Below are positions 55,566-64,000 of a stretch of 64,000 nucleotides of DNA, piece after piece. The stretch spans positions 62,001 through 126,000 of the forward strand of contig NZ_AWFD01000004.1 in the NCBI RefSeq assembly GCF_000682735.1, in the 5' to 3' direction. The stretch's first letter is position 1. The number at the start of each line of letters is the position of its first letter. The notes beneath the pieces were generated by a model, which had not been told where the DNA came from, searched no databases, and saw only the letters and a list, made by a program, of their open reading frames with translations. A program made the translations under genes and the position numbers. The DNA is from Hyphomonas sp. CY54-11-8 (GTDB taxonomy: Bacteria; Pseudomonadota; Alphaproteobacteria; Caulobacterales; Hyphomonadaceae).

Positions 55566-56939
55566 CTAGAAGAAGTCCGGACTAACGCGGAAGAATTTCT
55601 CCACTTTCCGGACCATCTCATCCTCATAGAACACGATCAGGCGGTCTTCCGTTCGCACCACAGTTTCTGGGCCGGCGATAATGACATTATCTCCGCGTAC
55701 AATGGCAGCCGCGGTCACACCATCCGGCAGGTCGTCATATCCCGTCGGCTTTCCAATCAGTGATGACGACTCAAGCGTCACCCCCTCCGCCACTTCCGCT
55801 TGCCCGTCTTCCAGCGATTGCAGGCCGAGAATGCGGCCACGCCTCATGCGCAGGAGAATCTGCGAGACAGTCAGGGCACGAGGATCCAGTACGGCATCCA
55901 CGCGCATGTCTCGCGCAAGGCCAGCCAGTTCCGTCGCATTGACCAGGGCCAACGTCCGTTTGGCCCCGGCGCGTTTCGCAAGATTGGAGATCAACAGGTT
56001 CGTTTTGTCATCATTGGTGATTGCAACGACGAAATCCGCTTTTGAAGCTCCAGCCTCAGTCAGGATATCTGGATTGAGCCCGTCACCCTGGATAACGATC
56101 GACCGCTTTACGCCGGCAACAGCGATGTTCGCACGCTCCGGATCATTTTCGATCAGGCGGATACGCTTATTGCTTTCACGCTCCAGCGTCTGGGCGACAT
56201 ACAGGCCGACATTCCCGCCACCGACAATCACGATGTGATCTGAGCGCTCGACATTCCGGTTAAAGATCGAGGTCAGGCGCTCAGCGTGAGAATCCAGGAC
56301 AGCGATATAGGCGCGGTCACCTGGCTTCAGAACATCGCTGCCTTTCGGTGCACGAACGGTATCTCCAGACCCGATGCCAATTATACGAGCGGACAGGTCC
56401 GGGAACAGCCCACGGATCTGATCGACTGCCGTATCCAACAAGGGGTTGTTGTCAGTGATTTCCAGGCCCAACAGACGAACTTTCCCACGGCCGAACGTGG
56501 CTGACATGATGGCCCCCGGCGTCCGTAGACGCTGCAGAATCGCCTCACCAACCTCGACTTCAGGCGAGATCACCATGTCGATCGGCAGGCCTTCACGGGA
56601 GAAGATATTCTTCCAGGCCGGATCGATGTACGACTGGTCCCGCACGCGAGCAATCTTGAACGGCACCGAGAACAGCGTGTGGGCAATCTGGCAGATCACC
56701 ATGTTGATCTCGTCGAAGTGCGTGACCGCGATGATCATTTCGCAATCTGCTGCACCAGCTCGCTTCAACACATCCGGATGCGCCGCATGTCCGGTATAGC
56801 CGCGCACGTCGAGGTCCGTCGAAACCTGGTCTACCAGCTCCGGATCTTCATCAATGATGGTGATATCGTGCTTTTCGCGCGCAAGACGCCGCGCGATGCC
56901 ATGTCCGACACGGCCAGCCCCGCAGATAAGAACGCGCAT
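55566..56939 (-). CDS. trkA: Trk system potassium transport regulator TrkA
   Basis: A 457-aa cytoplasmic protein with two RCK (Rossmann) modules: MRVLICGAGRVGHGIARRLA at the N-terminus and HIVIVGGGNVGLYVAQTLE at about residue 235, each followed by a C-terminal RCK_C half. It binds NAD(H)/ATP and gates TrkH. It is 20 bases after ntrX; the ntrX-trkA link is conserved in alphaproteobacteria. Confidence 0.95.
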   Translation of the reverse strand: MRVLICGAGRVGHGIARRLAREKHDITIIDEDPELVDQVSTDLDVRGYTGHAAHPDVLKRAGAADCEMIIAVTHFDEINMVICQIAHTLFSVPFKIARVRDQSYIDPAWKNIFSREGLPIDMVISPEVEVGEAILQRLRTPGAIMSATFGRGKVRLLGLEITDNNPLLDTAVDQIRGLFPDLSARIIGIGSGDTVRAPKGSDVLKPGDRAYIAVLDSHAERLTSIFNRNVERSDHIVIVGGGNVGLYVAQTLERESNKRIRLIENDPERANIAVAGVKRSIVIQGDGLNPDILTEAGASKADFVVAITNDDKTNLLISNLAKRAGAKRTLALVNATELAGLARDMRVDAVLDPRALTVSQILLRMRRGRILGLQSLEDGQAEVAEGVTLESSSLIGKPTGYDDLPDGVTAAAIVRGDNVIIAGPETVVRTEDRLIVFYEDEMVRKVEKFFRVSPDFF

Positions 56940-56959
56940 TCCTCAGCCTTCCGCCGACA

Positions 56960-58345
56960 TCAGCTTTCTTGCCGACTCGCCCCGGACGCTACGCCCAAAG
57001 CCTTTAATTTTCTATGGAGTGCAGAACGCTCCATTCCAATGAATTCAGCAGTCCGTGAAATGTTTCCGTTAAATCGCGTGATCTGCAGTGCCAGGTATTC
57101 ACGCTCGAATTGCTCCCGCGCGTCGCGTAACGAAAGACCAACAAGATCAGCGGATCCTGCTTTCGCCGTCTGAACATTAGTGCCCGCATCACGTGGCAAT
57201 TCATCAACACTTACTGGCCGGCTTGAATCGGATGGTGACAGAATCAGAATCCGTTCCACCACGTTGCGCAGCTGCCGAATGTTCCCTGGCCAATCCATTG
57301 ATTGCAGCACTGCCATCGCTTCCTGCGAGAATGTCCGCGGAGTGAGGCCGGATGAATCAGCAATACGCTCGATGAAATAATTCACGAGGTCAGCAATGTC
57401 GTCGCGGCGTTCGGCCAGCGACGGCACCCGCAGCGGCACGACATTCAGGCGGTAGTAGAGGTCTTCACGGAAGCGCGCTTCTTCAATTTCCTTTTTCAGG
57501 TCCTTTGTGGTCGCGGACATGACACGCACATCCACGTTAACATCCGACCGCCCTCCAACTCGCTGGAAGCGCTGCTCAGTCAAGACCCGTAGGATCTTGC
57601 TTTGCGTACCCGGCGGCATGTCAGCAACCTCGTCGAGCAACAGGGTTCCGAGGTGTGCCTTCTCGAAGAGCCCAATACGGGTAGTCCGCCCCTGCGCATC
57701 CTCTTCCCCAAAGAGAGCAATCTCCATCTGGTCCGGTGCGATTGTGGCCGCGTTGACCACGATGAAAGGTCCGTTCGCGCGAAGCGAATGGCGATGAATG
57801 AGCCTTGCCGCCAGCTCCTTGCCCACACCAGCAGGTCCCGTAATCATGACGCGGGAATTTGTCGGGGCGACTTTCTCAATTGAGGTGCGAAGATTTGCAG
57901 CCGCATGACTGTGCCCAATCCAGCGCTCATCATCCCCAGCGCGGTTCCGGAGAGCGGCATTCTCATACTTGAGCGCCGCCGACTCAATGGCCCGGTCGAT
58001 GAGGTGCAGCAAACGGTCTGTTTTGAAAGGCTTCTCAATGAAGTCATAAGCGCCCCGCCGGATGGCGGCGACAGCCGTCTCGATATTTCCATGCCCACTG
58101 ATGACAATCACCGGCAAAAGCGGGTCGATGGATTTCAGGTATTTCAGGAGGGAAAGCCCATCCATTCCACTTCCCTGCAACCAGACGTCCAGCACAACGA
58201 GGCGGGGGGTCCGTGTACGAACCTCCTCAAGCGCCGCCTCTGCCGTTGCGGCAGTGCGAACAGAATAACCTTCGTCTCCCAGAACTCCGGCAATCAGCTC
58301 ACGGATGTCGGGTTCATCATCAACAACCAGAATATCTAACGCCAT
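56960..58345 (-). CDS. ntrX: NtrX, sigma54-type response regulator without GAFTGA
   Basis: A 461-aa regulator: receiver (phosphoacceptor D53, K105), AAA+ domain with GPAGVGKELAARLIH and LLLDEVADM, and a C-terminal Fis-type HTH (NISRTAEFIGMERSALHRKL). The loop that carries GAFTGA in sigma54 activators reads LFGEEDAQGRTTRIGLFEKA here, so it likely does not engage sigma54; this is known for NtrX of the class. It overlaps ntrY by 10 bases. NtrYX responds to nitrogen, redox or envelope status in related bacteria. Confidence 0.94.
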   Translation of the reverse strand: MALDILVVDDEPDIRELIAGVLGDEGYSVRTAATAEAALEEVRTRTPRLVVLDVWLQGSGMDGLSLLKYLKSIDPLLPVIVISGHGNIETAVAAIRRGAYDFIEKPFKTDRLLHLIDRAIESAALKYENAALRNRAGDDERWIGHSHAAANLRTSIEKVAPTNSRVMITGPAGVGKELAARLIHRHSLRANGPFIVVNAATIAPDQMEIALFGEEDAQGRTTRIGLFEKAHLGTLLLDEVADMPPGTQSKILRVLTEQRFQRVGGRSDVNVDVRVMSATTKDLKKEIEEARFREDLYYRLNVVPLRVPSLAERRDDIADLVNYFIERIADSSGLTPRTFSQEAMAVLQSMDWPGNIRQLRNVVERILILSPSDSSRPVSVDELPRDAGTNVQTAKAGSADLVGLSLRDAREQFEREYLALQITRFNGNISRTAEFIGMERSALHRKLKALGVASGASRQES

Positions 58346-60639
58346 CGTGTTGGCTCCTCTACGCGGACAATCTGTGGAGAGTGTGGATTGACGCCAGCCG
58401 CATCTCCATTGGCTGGTTGTATTTGTTCAGTGGCCAAGTCATGCGGCGGCAGCCAGATACGCACTCTGGCGCCGCGCAGGCCGTCCAAGCGGTTCTGCAA
58501 CGAAATCGAGCCGCCATGATCCGCAATAATTCGGTTCACAATCGCGAGCCCCAAGCCAGTGCCCTTTTCCCGAGTCGTTACATAGGGTTCGAGAAGACGT
58601 TCGCGCACGTCTTCCGGAAACCCTGGACCATTATCTTCAATGGTGATTTCCAATCCGCGATCGTCTCCGCTCAGCGCAATTCGTATCTGGCCCTGTACGT
58701 CCATTTCTTCCGGCATGCCTTCAATTGCTTCAGCAGCATTTTTCAGGAGATTGCCGATGGCCTGGCCAATTAACCGCTCATCCCCTGAATAGGTTGCTTC
58801 AGCCGCAGAGCTTTCAAATTCAAAATCTATGTCCGGATTGACCACGCTTCTTGAAAAGCTTGCCTCTTGCAGCAGATCTTTCATATCGAATGGCGCAACG
58901 CTCGGCTTCGGCATTCGGGCAAAGCTGGAAAACTCCTCAACCATTCGGCCGATATCACCCACTTGGCGTAGGATCGTATCGATGCATTTTTCAAATACAC
59001 CGTCATGGTCGTCTATCTTGCTTGCATAGCGTCGGCGCAAACGCTCCGTCGATAGCATGATCGGTGTCAGCGGATTACGAATTTCATGCGCGATACGCCG
59101 GGCAACGTCGCGCCACGCCATCTGGCGCTGAGCGTTGATCAGGCGGGTTGTATCATCGAACGTCAGCACGCATCCGCCTGCCGGATCTGGCGCTGTCTTC
59201 AAACGGATGTGACGGGTCGATCCGTTCCGGCTAATCTCAATAGAGGCGTCGACCGGCGAATTCCGTTCAAGTGTGTCACGCACATATCGTTCGAATTCAG
59301 GCGCAACGATCTCCAGTGCTTCGCCAGACTGAACTTCCTCAATTCCAAGGAGATCACCTGCAGACCGGTTCGCGAGCGTTACGGTCATGTCCGCATCCAT
59401 ACGGATCACGCCGGCGCTGACTTCGGCCAAAAGTGTTTCCACGAAACGGCGGCGATCTTCCTCATCCTCGCGGGCGCGAATAAGAGCGTTTCGCTGTTCT
59501 GACAATTGCTCTGTCATCGCATTGAATGACTGGCTGAGCGTGTAGACTTCGTCTTTCGGGCCACTCACCGGGACTCGGACGGTAAGATCGCCGTCACGTA
59601 CCGTATGCGCTGCTGTCGCCAGGCGTCCGATAGGACCTGTCACTCGACCGGCGGCCTCAAGCCCGAGCCGACCTGCCAGCAACAGGATCAGCGCGGTGAT
59701 TTGCGCGTACCCGATTGCGAAGATGGTTTGAAGACGGCCGCTACGCTGCTTGGCGTTCTTGTATTGCGCCAGTTGCTCCTTGGCATCGCCCAACATCGTG
59801 AACAGGTTTCGGTCGAAAGGTTTCGCAGCATAGACGTACCCATCTACTGGTTCCGAAATCCTGATCAGAGCGGTGCCAATACCTTGCGGTTCGTAGAGCG
59901 TTGTTACCACTTCGCCCTTGCGGGCTTCTTCAAAGGCATCGGGTGGCGGACGCAAACGCACCGGTGTACCCGCATTCTCCTCGGCGATAATTTCCTGGCC
60001 ATCTGCGCTAACAATCGAGATCGTCACGAATTCACGATACGCCAGCGTCTGCCTGAGGCCTTCCGACAGTGCTGCCGATGCGTTCGCCGCGAAATCATCC
60101 CCCTCAATCGCCTGCCCACCGTTCTCAGCCGCCATTTGCGCTTTGACGTCCCGGGCGAAGTTTTCCACATCCAGAGCAGCCAGCCGCACGTCCACATCGA
60201 ATGAGGTTTCGAAATTGTCGACATAGTCCTGGAAAATCTGCTTGTTCTTTTCCATGACGGCTTCGGCGGTATCGCCGAACCAATTGTCGAGACCACGAGT
60301 AACGACTGCGCCCAAAAAGATGCCAACAACCATTGAAGGCACAAGGGCGGAGAAGCCGAACAGCATAACGAAACGCTGAGCCAGCCGCCCTTCTCCTGCC
60401 TCGCGCGATCGGCTCCGAATTGCCAGAAATTCTCGGATGACGATCACTGCCAGCGCAAAGATCAGGACCAGGTTCAGCGCGAGCAGCCACGGCGTCGATC
60501 CAGCTGTCGGATTATCCGGGTTTACACCCGCAATCGTGATGAAGGTCGCAAACACAGCAACCAGCGCCGCAATGATGAAGAGCCCTTCGAAAAGGGCCCA
60601 ACTCGCTTTGGGTGCATGCTGGCTTAGTGGGTTCGACAA
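58336..60639 (-). CDS. ntrY: NtrY membrane sensor histidine kinase
   Basis: A 767-aa kinase with N-terminal helices (about 15-35, 47-66, 93-113) and a further helix near 310-330 after a periplasmic domain, then HAMP (RVTGPIGRLATAAHTVRDGD), PAS (VSAGVIRMDADMTVTLANRS), HisKA (RIAHEIRNPLTPI, the phosphoacceptor His) and HATPase (NNxG-like DNGPGFPE, GTGLGLAIV). It is the partner of NtrX downstream and lies 105 bases after ntrC. Confidence 0.94.
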   Translation of the reverse strand: MSNPLSQHAPKASWALFEGLFIIAALVAVFATFITIAGVNPDNPTAGSTPWLLALNLVLIFALAVIVIREFLAIRSRSREAGEGRLAQRFVMLFGFSALVPSMVVGIFLGAVVTRGLDNWFGDTAEAVMEKNKQIFQDYVDNFETSFDVDVRLAALDVENFARDVKAQMAAENGGQAIEGDDFAANASAALSEGLRQTLAYREFVTISIVSADGQEIIAEENAGTPVRLRPPPDAFEEARKGEVVTTLYEPQGIGTALIRISEPVDGYVYAAKPFDRNLFTMLGDAKEQLAQYKNAKQRSGRLQTIFAIGYAQITALILLLAGRLGLEAAGRVTGPIGRLATAAHTVRDGDLTVRVPVSGPKDEVYTLSQSFNAMTEQLSEQRNALIRAREDEEDRRRFVETLLAEVSAGVIRMDADMTVTLANRSAGDLLGIEEVQSGEALEIVAPEFERYVRDTLERNSPVDASIEISRNGSTRHIRLKTAPDPAGGCVLTFDDTTRLINAQRQMAWRDVARRIAHEIRNPLTPIMLSTERLRRRYASKIDDHDGVFEKCIDTILRQVGDIGRMVEEFSSFARMPKPSVAPFDMKDLLQEASFSRSVVNPDIDFEFESSAAEATYSGDERLIGQAIGNLLKNAAEAIEGMPEEMDVQGQIRIALSGDDRGLEITIEDNGPGFPEDVRERLLEPYVTTREKGTGLGLAIVNRIIADHGGSISLQNRLDGLRGARVRIWLPPHDLATEQIQPANGDAAGVNPHSPQIVRVEEPTRWR

Positions 60640-60744
60640 TCTACCGGCTCTATACAGGCCCCCCGGCCCGTTGCTCCAAGATCACACAATCGTGCCTATA
60701 CGGCAACAGTGATGCACTAGAGCCACAGTTCTGGCAATCGTCAA

Positions 60745-62121
60745 TCACTCTTCTGCAATGCCGAGTGCGTTAATCTTCGCCCGCAGAGTGTTACGATTCA
60801 TACCAAGAAGCTGCGCCGCTTTTACCTTATTACCCGCCGTCACGGAGAGGGCCAAACGGATGAGCGGCCGCTCAACCTGGTCAATAACCCGTGAGTAAAC
60901 AGTGCTTTCCTCGTCTTCCCGGCTGGAAATCAGGTCACCCATAATGTGACGGTGCAACAGGGTCTCGATATCTTTCTCGAAGCCACCGCTAGCGCCCTTC
61001 TGTTCGCTGGCACCCGCCCGTAGTTCACGCTCCACATCTCTAAGTGTTATTGTATCATCCGGGCTCAGCACGGCGAGACGCAGCACGAGATTCTCAAGCT
61101 CGCGCACATTCCCCGGCCAGTCATAGGCCATGATGAGATCGATGGCTGATTTGTCGAAATTCTTGGCCGACAGGCCCTGACGCTGGGCTCGGATGAGGAA
61201 CGCCCTGGCAAGCTCCGGAATGTCTTCCTTCCGCAGCCGCAATGGCGGCATGGCCAGACGCACAACGTTCAAGCGGTAATAGAGATCTTCGCGGAATGTG
61301 CCCTCCTCTACCATTCGACCGAGATTGCGCCGGGTGGACGCGATCAGGCGCGCACCATTTGCGTCCCGTAGGAATTTCACGAGCTGGGTCTGAGCTTCGG
61401 CTGGCAAATCGCCGATCTCATCGAGGTAAAGTGTGCCGCCCTTCTGATGGACGGCGCCGGGTTCGCCATTCGCCCCGAACAACTGACGATTGATTTCCGC
61501 CGCCGGCAGCGCCGCCAGGTCCAGCGCAACGAACTTCCCATCTTTCGCCGATCCGAGTTGGTGGATTGCGCGCGCCGCAAGTTCCTTGCCCGTGCCGCTC
61601 TCCCCTTCAATCAGGACGGTCAGGTCCGTATTCATCACCTTTGCGATGATGCGGTAGACTTCCTGCATCGCGTCGGAGCGCCCGATCAGTGGCAAACCAG
61701 CATCACTGATGGCCTTCTGCGACTCCGGATTAATCGAACGTGCCGAAGTCTTCGGCGGCGCTTTCAGCGCGCGTTGAACCAGGCTGGTCAGCGCATCAAT
61801 ATCAAATGGCTTTGGGAGGTAATCAAACGCCCCTTGCTGCGCTGCGTTCGCCGCGGTCAGAATGGTGTTCTGACCACTCATGACAATAAAGGGCAGTTCA
61901 GGACGCGATAGGCGCATTGACGGCAGCAGATCGAAGATCGACGCGTCCCCAAGATACACGTCGGTGACCACTACATCACCCTCACCATTCCGCACCCAGC
62001 GCTCAAGCGCCTCCGGCGAACTGGTTGCACGGACCTCATAACCAGCTGCCACAAGCGTCTGGTTCACGATCAGCCTGATGCTGGCATCGTCCTCTGCAAG
62101 AAGAACGGTTTTATCAGCCAT
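60745..62121 (-). CDS. ntrC: Nitrogen regulator NtrC lacking the GAFTGA loop
   Basis: A 458-aa NtrC-family regulator: receiver (D54, K104), AAA+ domain with Walker A GESGTGKE (173-180) and LYLDEIGDLP, and a Fis-type HTH (NKVKAAQLLGMNRNTLRAKI). Between LFG (214-216) and the Walker B region the sequence is about ten residues shorter than in E. coli NtrC and contains no GAFTGA, so sigma54 contact is unlikely. The same loss is known in Rhodobacter capsulatus and Caulobacter NtrC. The ATG at 62121 overlaps ntrB by 8 bases and starts the receiver; the earlier start lies within ntrB. Confidence 0.93.
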   Translation of the reverse strand: MADKTVLLAEDDASIRLIVNQTLVAAGYEVRATSSPEALERWVRNGEGDVVVTDVYLGDASIFDLLPSMRLSRPELPFIVMSGQNTILTAANAAQQGAFDYLPKPFDIDALTSLVQRALKAPPKTSARSINPESQKAISDAGLPLIGRSDAMQEVYRIIAKVMNTDLTVLIEGESGTGKELAARAIHQLGSAKDGKFVALDLAALPAAEINRQLFGANGEPGAVHQKGGTLYLDEIGDLPAEAQTQLVKFLRDANGARLIASTRRNLGRMVEEGTFREDLYYRLNVVRLAMPPLRLRKEDIPELARAFLIRAQRQGLSAKNFDKSAIDLIMAYDWPGNVRELENLVLRLAVLSPDDTITLRDVERELRAGASEQKGASGGFEKDIETLLHRHIMGDLISSREDEESTVYSRVIDQVERPLIRLALSVTAGNKVKAAQLLGMNRNTLRAKINALGIAEE

Positions 62122-63184
62122 TAAGGCCTCCTGTACGAATTGGCAGAAGAACAGTGAAACGGGTCGTGCCCGGCTCACTGTCCACCCGGATCTGGCCGCC
62201 ATGGGCCGTGATGACTTCTTTGACGATGGATAGTCCCAGCCCGCGTGCACCAGACTTTGAGCTCTGGAAAACATCGAAAATACGCGACAGCTTCTCACGT
62301 GGAATACCGCGGCCATTGTCCTCGATCGTCACGAGCATGGCGCGCTGGAGACCCACACCGAACCGCGAGCGCTTGAAAGCCAGCCCTGTCGCGTAGGCCG
62401 TACGGATCGTAACTTGTCCGCCTCCCCTGCCTTCCTGCGCTGCTTCGGCGGCATTGCGGATGATATTCTGGAAAGCCTGCTGCAGGTGATCCTCGTCTCC
62501 CAGAAGCTCCGGCAACGAAGGATCGAAATCGCGCTTGATGTCGACCTTTTCGCCAATGGCGACACGCTCGGACGCGACAACACGATCCAGAAGCGCGTGG
62601 ATATTGAATTCCTTCATGCGTGGTGCAGAAAACAATTCGAAAGCCGACAAGCGATTGACCAGACGTTCGATCCGGCGCGCTTCATCGCGGATAATTTCCA
62701 GAAGCTCTGCCTGGCCCTCAACACCCTGCCGTTCCAGCAATTGCGCAGCACCGATGATGCCGCCGAGCGGGTTTTTCACTTCATGGCCCAGAATTCTACC
62801 GAAACCGGCAACACCTGCCGAAGACTCATTCCCCTCGCGGACAGCTGTTTCAACAAGCGCAATGACGAAACCTTCGTCACCGGTTGTCCGCACCCAGACA
62901 TCACAGACCAAACGGGACGTAATCGTGGGTCCGGTCACGGGTGTGCCTGGAGAGGCAATGTCACCCACCTGGCGCTGAGCCCGGTCCAGCAACTCCCAGA
63001 TCAGGGAGTCATGATAGATCAGCTCACTGAGGGGTTTTCCCGTAAGGGCTCTGCGGGAAAGCTGGAACAGCGTTTCCGCTTCGGGATTTCCATCCACAAT
63101 TCGTCGCCGATCATCGATGACGAGCAAGGCAATAGGGGAAAGATCTGCTAGGGAACGTGCGTCCAGCAATGTGTCCACCGGCAT
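62114..63184 (-). CDS. ntrB: Nitrogen regulation sensor histidine kinase NtrB
   Basis: A soluble 356-aa kinase with an N-terminal PAS domain (about 12-115), HisKA with H134 (ILGHEVKNPLGGI), and HATPase (NIIRNAAEAAQ, DNGRGIPREK, GARGLGLSIV). It phosphorylates NtrC and is controlled by PII proteins in relatives. The ATG at 63184 lies one base after the dus stop; the longer open frame upstream overlaps dus. Confidence 0.94.
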   Translation of the reverse strand: MPVDTLLDARSLADLSPIALLVIDDRRRIVDGNPEAETLFQLSRRALTGKPLSELIYHDSLIWELLDRAQRQVGDIASPGTPVTGPTITSRLVCDVWVRTTGDEGFVIALVETAVREGNESSAGVAGFGRILGHEVKNPLGGIIGAAQLLERQGVEGQAELLEIIRDEARRIERLVNRLSAFELFSAPRMKEFNIHALLDRVVASERVAIGEKVDIKRDFDPSLPELLGDEDHLQQAFQNIIRNAAEAAQEGRGGGQVTIRTAYATGLAFKRSRFGVGLQRAMLVTIEDNGRGIPREKLSRIFDVFQSSKSGARGLGLSIVKEVITAHGGQIRVDSEPGTTRFTVLLPIRTGGLNG

Positions 63185-63185
63185 G

Positions 63186-64000
63186 TCAGACGGCCTCCAC
63201 GAGGTCGGGTTGCAAATATACTTGCCGCAGAGCGGCGATGAGGTCCTGCCAATCGGAAATTTGGCAGAGTTTGGAACGCAGGCTGCGGCGGTCAGCCGGA
63301 GCAATGCGCAGGTCGAGAGCATCAATGGCCGCAGAGATATGCTTGCGAACCGTCAACACCCCCAATTTCGGACCATAGAGCGAGACTGAATCCTCAATCT
63401 GCTCACACAGGGACGAAAGCTTTTCGGCGCGCGTTGGTGCATTCCAGTCGGACTGGCTCAGCGCGGCGGCAATCTCACCAACCCGCCAGGGCTCACCCAT
63501 TGCGGCGCGCCCCACCATGACTCCATGCGCCCCAGAAAGTTCCAACGCCTGTGTCGCATCAGCGACTGAACCGATGTCTCCGTTGACGATGACAGGGAGC
63601 CTGACCGCATCCACAGTATCCCGCACAGCAGCCCAATCGGCTTCGCCTTTATAGAATTGGCACCGCGTTCGGCCGTGCACTGTCAGCATCCGGATACCCT
63701 TGGATTCCGCAATTGAACCCAATTCCGGTGCGTTCAGCATGGCATCATCCCAGCCCAGACGCATTTTCAGGGTTACAGGCCGACCGTTCGCCCCTTCGAT
63801 GGCGGCATCCATGATTTCGCTGGCCAATGGCACGTCACGCATCAGAGCCGAACCAGACTGACCGCCCGTCACCTGACGAGAAGGGCAGCCCATATTGATA
63901 TCGATAACATCAACGCCGCTCTCGGCGAGTAACTCCGCCCCGCGGTGCATGTCTTCAGGTCGACGGGCTGCCAATTGGACAATCCAGTACCCACCCCCTT
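63186..64000 (-). CDS. dus: tRNA-dihydrouridine synthase (DusB/NifR3 family), 5' end cut by the window
   Basis: Flavin enzyme that reduces uridine in tRNA. About 271 residues are visible, running off the right edge in frame (WIVQLAARRPEDMH is upstream of the first internal Met). Motifs are DINMGCPSRQVTGGQSGSAL (catalytic Cys in GCPS), VTLKMRLGWDD, LTVHGRTRCQFY and VIVNGDIGSVADATQAL, then GVMVGRAAMGEPW. dus-ntrB-ntrC is the classical nifR3 operon of alphaproteobacteria. Confidence 0.93.
   Translation of the reverse strand, partial: GGGYWIVQLAARRPEDMHRGAELLAESGVDVIDINMGCPSRQVTGGQSGSALMRDVPLASEIMDAAIEGANGRPVTLKMRLGWDDAMLNAPELGSIAESKGIRMLTVHGRTRCQFYKGEADWAAVRDTVDAVRLPVIVNGDIGSVADATQALELSGAHGVMVGRAAMGEPWRVGEIAAALSQSDWNAPTRAEKLSSLCEQIEDSVSLYGPKLGVLTVRKHISAAIDALDLRIAPADRRSLRSKLCQISDWQDLIAALRQVYLQPDLVEAV

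Overview
The window reads as continuous core chromosome of an alphaproteobacterium, most likely in or near the Hyphomonadaceae/Caulobacterales (inference). Support comes from gene order (rlpA-dac-tmk-holB-tatD; eno-ftsB-pdhAB-pdhC-lpd; sdhE-mfd beside recG; dus-ntrBC-ntrYX-trkAH-hfq-hflX), a lipoyl domain fused to the PDH E1 beta subunit, a tRNA-His without G-1, a PopA-like protein, and an NtrC that lacks GAFTGA. I saw no insertion sequence, prophage, CRISPR array, rRNA or obvious genomic island. Genes are tightly packed, with no gene-free gap over 300 bases.

Layout. 1-4.6 kb (+): cell-wall genes (rlpA end, D,D-carboxypeptidase) coupled to tmk, holB, tatD and a metallo-beta-lactamase-fold hydrolase. 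4.66-4.86 kb: a dif-like inverted repeat and a possible small gene. 4.9-15.5 kb: a microaerobic block, with an orphan receiver protein, FixJ, a haem-type FixL and a small membrane protein on the minus strand, divergent from a complete ccoNOQP-ccoGHIS operon for cbb3 oxidase and its assembly. 15.5-20.1 kb (-): 5-oxoprolinase genes pxpABC with an Nramp-fold transporter that lacks its metal ligands and a DUF2891 lipoprotein. 20.2-27.6 kb (-): pyruvate dehydrogenase, ftsB, enolase, rpmF, with a possible 32-residue ORF between pdhA and pdhB. 27.7-31.1 kb (-): M19 dipeptidase, histidine phosphatase, AMACR-type racemase.

31.2-41.4 kb: a REC-REC-degenerate GGDEF protein, mfd, sdhE, recG, DUF502, an APH-type kinase with DUF6285, and a membrane-anchored orphan. 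41.4-47.1 kb (-): an arginine succinyltransferase operon with an M20 hydrolase in place of astE, plus a zeta-class GST. 47.2-51.5 kb (-): OmpA protein with 31 consecutive prolines, tRNA-His, nusG, secE, gluconolactonase-like protein and KDGal kinase. 51.7-64 kb: mazG (+), then on the minus strand hflX, hfq, trkH, trkA, ntrX, ntrY, ntrC, ntrB and the start-truncated dus.

The main themes are oxygen and nitrogen two-component control (FixLJ, NtrBC, NtrYX), microaerobic respiration, pyruvate and amino-acid catabolism (arginine, 5-oxoproline), and DNA repair/translation housekeeping. The most promising oddities are the PopA-like c-di-GMP effector candidate, the Nramp-like protein of the pxp operon, the AST operon with an M20 hydrolase, the CWGCP membrane protein beside cco, and the sORF inside the PDH operon. 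No wholly new system is evident.
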